Made by a program: the position numbers and the translations under genes
DNA from: Aurelia coerulea
Taxonomy: Eukaryota > Cnidaria > Scyphozoa > Semaeostomeae > Ulmaridae
Direction of reading: 5' to 3'
DNA length: 64,000 nucleotides
NCBI GenBank assembly: GCA_039566865.1
Contig: CM076955.1
Span: forward strand, 16,537,501 to 16,601,500
Notes under the pieces: model-generated
Seen by the model: only the letters and a program-made list of their open reading frames with translations
Database searches by the model: none
What the model was told of the DNA's origin: nothing
Shown here: positions 53,901-62,900 of the stretch, in pieces
Numbering within the stretch: the stretch's first letter is position 1
Layout of the letters: each line of letters begins with the position of its first letter

Positions 53901-56900
53901 TGCGACAGACTTATTTGCGACATACTGCGACAGATTAGTTCCCTTTCTCGTACTGTCAATGTAATATAGCCATCTCAAAACGGGGATTGTTGGTGGAGCT
54001 TCATTTTGTCATCATCGAAAAACAAACAGCGCATGTTTTCACTTGATCTTGTAGATTTTCTAAGCCTACATTTAAGGCTTGTTGAATTATGGACAGCAGA
54101 AGCAAGAATTTCGTTTCACTATTTATTTGGTTAGTATACGTTGTACCAAAGGAAAGCTAGGTCATACAGTTATCCTTGATTGTCTCCACAAACCATCTTA
54201 AGTTTTGTCGGCAACTTCTCTGACGTGAACTTCAGACTGGAAATATATATCAACATTACTTAGCAAAATTTAAGACATAGTTGCTACTGAAACAGTGAAT
54301 GACAAACCTAGATTAGCTAATAAGCCAGGTAAAAATCATATTAAATCCATGAATAGGATGATAAATGAATCTATCGATACATGATTTAATCAACATTTCA
54401 AGCAAGCAAATATATGAATGAGTAAATAAAGATGAAAGAAGCAGCCGATCTCATTCAATAATAGTGATCGAAAGGACCTGTGTGTCTGAAGTGACACATT
54501 AAATTACTGAATCAGTTAAGATGGGTTTCTTTCAGATAGAATGAATTGGAAACGTGCATGATTGAAAAAGATATTTACTTCCAGCACCAGGAAGTATGTT
54601 TGACCTTGATTAATGTTGAACTGGATATGTAGTAGTTTATGAAAATAAGAAAAATCTTTACGTTTCGTGGCAAACTGGTAAAGGTGAAATTGCGATTTTT
54701 AGCGCCAGGCACTGGGATCGCAGAAGTATAGCTAAGCGCTAATCAAGTCTGCGATGCAATGTTGTAGTGCTTGAGTAGTGTTTGTGGGGCTCCAACCCCG
54801 TCCGCCTGGCTGTTCTGGCTGCACATTCAGTCATTTACAACATAGTGCCACAACATCTTCTTATGTCAATATTTATCGTTAGTGCTTTCATAAAGATGTT
54901 ACATACTACGTGCTTCGTTTAATATCAAGCATTTGGTTTTTTATTCAAGCATTATAAGACCAAATGTTTGATATTAAACGAAGCACGTACTATGTAACAT
55001 CTTTATGAGAGCACTAACGATAAATATCAACATTAGAAGATATTGCGGCACCACCATTTTGTAAACTACTGAATTTGCAGCCAGAACAGTAAGGCGGACA
55101 GGGTGGGAGCCCCATCAACACTACTTGAGCAAGGCGTCGCAGATTTAATTAGCGCTTAGCTAGTTCTGCCATCCCAGTGCCTGGCGCTAAATATCACCAT
55201 TTCACCTACTAAGTGTCCAGTTTGATATTTATCAAGGTCCAGCATACTTCCTGGTGCATGCTGGATGTAAAGATCTTTTTCAATCATGCTCGTTTCCAAT
55301 TCATTCTATTTGAAAGTAACCCATTTTAACTGATTCAGCAATTTTGTGCCATCTATTTCTACTCGTATCTTTTCATACGTTGACCCAAGCACATGATGAA
55401 ATTGTTATGAAGTGTTTGCCTATGATTAACGAAGCACTGGCGTTGACTTTGTTGTCATTCAGAATTTTTGAAGCCATTCGTTCATTGAGAACAACCAGAC
55501 CGCGATATCATTTAGGCAAGAGTATCGATTTGAAAATCTGCATTAAATGCTTCGAAGGATAATTTCTATTTTAGAATTAGAGCAAATGCAACGAGTTTTT
55601 TTTACTGATCTTGAACTTCATGAAATCTTTGTTCTTGAAACCTTCTATACATCATATACTAAGAGATTTCTCTGAGTATACTGACCTGTTGACAGTTTAA
55701 TTTAATTGTTTATTTACGTCTTTATTTCTATTTATTATTTTACTCTTTTATTGTTTACTCAGCATACTGAGTTACTGACCTTAACTTTTATTGTCTCTCT
55801 TCTAGGTGGTTGCGGGAATTCATTGATGAACCAAATTGTGGACATATTGTGTTGCTGAAATTTTTGAATCATGTTCAACAATGTGTCAGCAGTGGTTCAA
55901 CAACGCCTAATGGAACACCAAGAAAGAAAATTGAGGTGCTGTCGAAAGACTCGGTAAGATAACTGTAGACTGAACAAGGGCACATTTGTAATACAATAGC
56001 AGCAATTGTGTTTGATTAACGCCTCAATTCAAAGTGATTAGCGACTGCAGGCAAAGGAAATTCTCTCAACCAATAATTAAAAAAAACAAGGCCGCAAAAG
56101 TTTCCCCGAAACCTGTAGGGCATACAACTCTCGGCTTGTGCAAGCGAAAGGTCGTTTTTAAGAGAAATTATAACTAACGAAGAAGGGTAGATCTAAAGTT
56201 CTGTCTGGCGGATTTGGTTTATTTGATTCAGAAGCCGAGCAGAAGGCATTGTAATTCTCGCATGTTTTGGGCTTAAATGAAATGATTACAAAACAGCTCC
56301 TGAATAAAAAATAAACAAAATCCGCCAGACAGAACTTTAGATGTGTCCTTTCGTTATAAGCACATAACTTTTCTTAAAAACCACCTTTCGCTTGCACAAG
56401 GCGAGAGTTTGCCCTACTATTTTCGGGGCAATTTTTGCGGCCTTGTTTGTTTTGAATTACTGGTTGAGAGAATTTCCTTTGTTTGCAGTCACTAATCGCT
56501 CTGAATTGAGGTGTCAATCAAACGCAACTGTTGTAATTGTATTACAAATATCGTAGCCAAGTCCTGTCTTTGAGCTGTGATATCATGAGTCCATGTTTGA
56601 GCGATAAGGGAGGTAGTAGTTAAGGTACCGGGCGCGCCAAAATAAACTATGCATGTTTGGCAGGCCACAATAAATCGTAAACTGGGCCGATTTTAAAGAT
56701 TCATGACTTAATCTTTGGCAAAAAGGCTGAATTGGATTCTAGGATTTTTTGCAATTTTTTTCGTTTTCTGTTTTAGAGCTACCGGGTGTCCCAAAAAAAA
56801 GTACTCCCGTTTGAAAAATCGCCAAAATTTGATTACACGACCGATCTTCAATTTTCTTTTTTTGTCAAGTAGATCAAGGACCAAATTATATTCCCAGACA

Positions 56901-59900
56901 TAGCTGATTTTGTAATTGCTTTCAAAATTGGCAAATGTGGCTCTTTTTGGGGCTACCTGGTTTTGAATCATACTGCAAAAAAGCACTGATGGTTGCCAGA
57001 TCAATTTCTTTGTGCATGTAAAGCTTCTAGTTTGGTCATAAATGACAGAAAGAAATGCGCATTATCATTGGAGACTTCAATGATGATAAAAAATCTGAAA
57101 ATTTTGACTTTAAGGTAAGATTGAGTATTTTGCTTAAAAAGTATGGCTTAAAATAAGGGTTTTCAATGTGTAGTTTTTCTACCTTGCTGTATCAAAATCA
57201 AACATTTTATCATCTATGAATATTTTTGGATCTTTGACAAAACAACTCAAAAAGAAAATTTATCAAAGCTTTGATAATCAATTTTTGGTGATTTTTTAAA
57301 TAGGAGTACTTTTTTTTGGGACACCCGGTAGAAGTGAGTTTCTTAATAGTTTCGTTTTCGAAAACACTGAAAACGCTCAAAAAACGTTGATCCAAATTGT
57401 AAAGACTCGACATGAATGGACCAAGAGAAAACTTTTTCGTGGTGATTTTGGATTTAGAAATCGATTAATTAATCGATAGAATTAATCGATCCAATCAATC
57501 GATTTCGAAATCCCAAATCACCACGAACAAGTTTTTTCTTTTTCCATTCATGTCGATTCTTTACAAAACTTGATCGACCTTTTTTGATCGTTTTCAGTGT
57601 TTTCGAGAACGAAAATTTTAAGAAACTCGCATCGATCTCTTCTAAAGGGTGAAAACAAAATAATTTGCCAAAAATCCTAGAATCTAATTCAGGCTTTCTG
57701 TTAAAGATTAAGTCATGAATCTTCAAAATCGGTCCAGTGTATGATTTATTGTGGCCTGCTAAACGTGCATAGTTTATTTTGGCGCACCCGGTAGTAATAG
57801 CGATAACTACAATCTTAGGCAAAAATCGTTGAGACGAATGCATTTCTGTAGTAAAATGCCTTTCCCGCCTGAAAATTATTACCTTCGATTGCTAAAAAAC
57901 CCTCTCCCTCCTATTTCAATGTTGATTATTAGATTGAAGAACACACAGTTTTGAATTCATCTGCAACATCTCCATCATCTTCCAACATTGAAATGGGGAG
58001 GGGGGGGGGTCCTTAACTCGCAATTTCTTCCTGAAAGCAAAATGTCTCAGAACTTTTGGTTAAGGCTGTGGGACTATTTTTTATTATTTTATTTCGTTGA
58101 TAAACCACTTTTATTTTTAAGCAGTGGCAGTCTTGTTTTGGAAGAAGGTAGCAAAAATTGAGCTCAAATTACGAATTTCTGGAAAAAAATCACGGTCAAG
58201 CTTAATCATATGAGCAAATGTCCTCTAATTGCTTGCATCTATTTTAAGCGTAAGGCTGTTTTATTTCCATATTCTTCTGCAAATTTGATGTAGATCCAAG
58301 TTATGCTAGATACATTTGACATTGAAATCCAGTCTGTTCAAAGGGGGTGATACATTATTTACAATAAATAATATTAATGTTTTCTACAATTTAAGATCCT
58401 AAGATGACATTCCCATATGGCTTTGTCCCGTATAACCTAATAATGTTTTCTCTCTTTTTATTTCAGTACGATGAGCATCTGTGTTTGCTTTGCATCAAAG
58501 CTGTTGCAAAGAATAAGGTAAGTTGCCTCGCTTTACAACTAAAGGATATACCAGCAAAAATCATTCGTAATGAGGAGTTTGGGGGAGGCTCGGAATGTGA
58601 CCATAGTTTTGATGTGACTGTAACTACCGGGTGACCCTAAAAAACTTCACGAACTACAGGGTGTCCCAAAAAAAATTGTGCCCCGTTTGCTTGAAGATTG
58701 CGATAAAACGGCAAAAGATTCTCGCGAAACTTTAGCATGATGGTGCTCTTCAGATGATCAATTAAAGTTTGCAACCATCCCCATAAAAATCCGTTGAAAA
58801 ATGATGGAGCTATGACCTTCAGGAGACCAAATTTACCCGATCACTGAAACCAGCGGTCGGCCATTTTGTCTTACTATTTTGCAGCGATAAATAGCTTCAT
58901 GGATTGAAAATGAAACAGCAGCCTCCAAAGTCATAGCTCTCGTGAAAATTCCTATAATCCTCGGAGAGTTCCACTATTTCTGACCTCACAGAAGTTATTT
59001 CTTACCTCACGTGAAGATACTTATCACTGCAAAATAGTAAGGCAAAATGGCCGACTGCTGGTTTCAGTCGTCAGGCAAATTTGATCTTCTGAAGGTCGTA
59101 GCTCCATCATTTTTCAAGGGATGTTTACGGGGATGGTGGCAGACTTTAATTGAACATCTGAAGAGCACCATCATGCAAAAGTTTGGCGAGAATCTTTTGC
59201 CGTTTTGTCGCAGTCTTCAGACAAACGAGGCACAATTTTTTTGGGACACCCTGTACACGAACTAGATCATAAGTAGCTCTCTAAAATCAAGAGCTATTGA
59301 CAAATACTTTGTATCACAGTTTAGTTGAAAGGCTTAGCTATCTTTTGAGATGCAGCATGGTTATTTTAAAAGCAGCTACTACCATCCAAAAAACCAGATT
59401 GAAAGAAAATCTCGAATCCCAGATTCTCCATTTTGAGTGAAATAATCACCATCATTTCCAGTCAACATTTTGTGAAAACTCAACGTAGCGATGAATTTGA
59501 AGACGTCTGGGGAAATTTTTGTTTGCAAAATGATGGACCTCTCTTCCTCATTCAAATTTCGTGCTCCAAAGCAAATTCGGAATTTAGCTTTTCTCACATC
59601 TTCCAAAACGAGTGAATAGTCCGAGAAATGAATGAGTTTCCATGTTTTGAAACTGTTTTGTTGGACAGTAGGCATGACTTAAACTGACCAAGCAACATCT
59701 CAAAACATGGTTCAGTTTACATGCTAATACCTTGTTTGCGTTCATAACATTTGCTTTCAGGAAATTATGAGCGATCTAGCTCGTGAAGCTCTTTTTGCGT
59801 CATCCGGTATGAGGAGAAATCAGCATAGGTTCCAAATCTTTATCTCGGTGTAAAAAGGTGGGTGTTAAATTCAATGACCTATTTCTTCTGATTGAAAGGC

Positions 59901-62900
59901 TTGAAACAAACTTTAGATACTTATCTATAAATCTACCGTTGGACTTTTCAGAAATTTTGAATGTTTTTGGAAATTAGAGTGTATCTTACATTTTCACTCA
60001 TTTGAGGATGTGACGTCATCAAATTTCTAAATCATAAACCAGATGAGTTACGGACTTTTGCTTGATACCATATTGTAGGCATTCATAAACTATGGTTTTC
60101 TTCGAAATTATTTCATGTTACGTCAAACAGTTTAGAAATTACGATGGTTTTAAGTTTTTTTGAAAATTTTTCTTGAATTCTTGAAAAACAAGAAAAACAC
60201 TCTAATTCTGAAAATATTGAAGATTTCCAAAAATTCCAACTGTAGAATTATAGAGAATTAGCTAAATTTTCTTTTAAGTCATTCAGTTCAAAGAAATAGG
60301 TCACTCAATTTTACACCAGCCTTGTTAAAGATTTGGAACCTATGCTGGCAATGTCCGGTATTCCAAGTTAGTTCCGCATTGATGTGCATATGGATTCCTA
60401 CAAGCCTACAAGACAGCATTGTCCTTATTGCTTATTATTTCTTATTGCCCATTGTACAATAATTTTATTTTGATCATACCACTACTTAGCTAAGCTTAGC
60501 TTGCATCTGAAGTGGGCTCGAATAGAGCTTTGGGATCAATTAGGCAACATCTATGAATTCAAGTTCTTTCCGCGTTACTGTGCCTAGCGATCCTTACAAA
60601 ATACCACTGTCATTATTGCTTACAGGTCTGCCCTTTTACGAACGATTATTTAAAGTGTATCGTTAATCGTACCTCTGAACTTGCATTATAGCTGGGCTCA
60701 AGTAGAGCTTAGGGCTCAGTCAAGCAACGTCGATGAAAGCTAATTGCGCATTACTTTAGATAAAGGTCCCTTAATCACCATAGTCCTTATGACGGACTCA
60801 TAAGGGCCGCGTTGTGCCAGTTACAAACGAAGATTATTTGAGGAAGATCATTTAATTATACCACTTAACTTACATCTAAAGCAGGCTCAAGGAGAGGTTT
60901 GTGCTCGATCAAGTAACGCCTAAACTATGTCAAGTTAATTTTGCATTGCTTTGCATATGGATCGCCACAAGACACCATTGTCATTATTACTTACAGGCAT
61001 ACCTATTTCTGAACGATTATTTGAAATGTATCGTTGATCATACTACTTATCTTACATCTTAAGTTGGCTCAAGGAGAGGTTTGGGCTTGAGCAAGGAACG
61101 CCTAAATTATGTCTAGTTAATTTTGCATTGCTTTGCATATGGATCGCTACAAGACACCATTGTCATTATTACTTACAGGCATACCTATTTCTGAAGGATT
61201 ATTTGAAATGTATCGTTGATCATACTACTTATCTTACATCTTAAGTTGGCTCAAGGAGAGGTTTGGGCTTGAGCAAGGAACGCCTAAATTATGTCTAGTT
61301 AATTTTGCATTGCTTTGCATATGGATCGCTACAAGACACCATTGTCATTATTACTTACAGGCATACCTATTTCTGAAGGATTATTTGAAATGTATCGTTG
61401 ATCATACTACTTATCTTACATCTTAAGTTGGCTCAAGGAGAGGTTTGGGCTTGAGCAAGGAACGCCTAAATTATGTCTAGTTAATTTTGCATTGCTTTGC
61501 ATATGGATCGCCACAAGACACCATTGTCATTATTACTTACAGGCATACCTATTTCTGAAGGATTATTTGAAATGTATCGTTGATCATACTACTTATCTTA
61601 CATCTTAAGTTGGCTCAAGGAGAGGTTTGGGCTTGAGCAAGGAACGCCTAAATTATGTCTAGTTAATTTTGCATTGCTTTGCATATGGATCGCTACAAGA
61701 CACCATTGTCATTATTACTTACAGGCATACCTATTTCTGAAGGATTATTTGAAATGTATCGTTGATCATACTACTTATCTTACATCTTAAGTTGGCTCAA
61801 GGAGAGGTTTGGGCTTGAGCAAGGAACGCCTAAATTATGTCTAGTTAATTTTGCATTGCTTTGCATATGGATCGCTACAAGACACCATTGTCATTATTAC
61901 TTACAGGCATACCTATTTCTGAAGGATTATTTGAAATGTATCGTTGATCATACTACTTATCTTACATCTTAAGTTGGCTCTAATAGAGCTATCAGCTCAA
62001 TAAAGAAACATCAGCGAAGCCATGGTAATTCTGCAAAGGATCTTGTAATCATCATTGTCCTTCTTTCTGACTGATGGAGCCTCCCTCGTTGTGCTAATGG
62101 CAAACAAAGATTTTGTTGGGTTTACTCTTAATCATACCACATATCTCTTGTCTTCAATTAAGCACTTGAAATGTGATTTCATTGCGCTATCAAGGACAGC
62201 ACTCATCTTAAGCAACTAAATAAGGTTAAACATTTGCACTTCGATGCAAGATAAGTTAAGAACGACGTTTTGGGCATAGGCTGTTGTCAAGCCCCGGCGG
62301 GGTCACTTCTATATACATTTGTATATCATGTGAGTTCCCGAAATCTCTGAGAAAGGGTGTCCTAGAACTAAGCATTCTAGGACATAGATTCCTAAAAATA
62401 GGGTAGTTTTTCATGGGAAAGTCAGAGAATTCCAAAATAAGGGTATTATTCCATGATACTAAATATCAAACTTCTGTAGCCTAATGCTTCTTAGACAAAT
62501 CATGATCCACAACAAATGTATTCTATTATCTGTTACATTTGAGATTATTAACTGCTTCAGTGTGACATAAAATGCAATGTAGGGGTAATATTTTGAATGC
62601 AGTGATTTTACAGTTGTATGTTGATACAGAAAGCACACAGTGAGAATTTTGCCCAAAAAAGTTAAATTAGAATAGGTCTCTGACAACATGTTATTCAAAA
62701 GAGGATCCCATTTTCAGAGATTTGGGTGCAGTACTATTTGTTGATTCTTGGACTTGAGTCACTTTATTTCAACTCTTCTTCTTCAACTTGATTTGTGAGT
62801 GAGTCACTGCTTTCTAATTTCATCCATCAATACCAAACTGGATCATTTGTCTCTACTTTTGTTTGTTGAAAAACGTTAAATCCAAAATTGAATTTTTTTA

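Larger units (their letters stand above)
46642..55805 (+). other. Formin intron 5 (9.2 kb)
   Basis: Starts GTAAGT and ends CTCTTCTAG. It holds the twin MITE at 47097-47354, SINE copies, palindromes at 49669, 49989 and 54501, and a ~190-bp tandem repeat. Spans 50600-52900 and 53700-54450 contain no gene or clear repeat that I can support. Confidence 0.75.
55954..58466 (+). other. Formin intron 6 (2.5 kb)
   Basis: Starts GTAAGA and ends TATTTCAG. Almost its whole length is hairpin DNA: 55985-56549, then 56626-57793 with a nested element, then 57899-58010. Only about 58010-58460 is unassigned. Confidence 0.8.

Noticed and set aside
56708..57004. 98-codon minus-strand frame
   Set aside because: Lies across the ends of two nested foldbacks and reads their termini.
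59761..59806. Candidate formin exon (EIMSDLAREALFASS) between TTTCAG and GGTATGAG
   Set aside because: It enters in phase 0 but leaves in phase 1, which puts 63495-63572 out of frame with a stop, and the peptide does not fit FH3 sequence. The exon at 63495 fits better.
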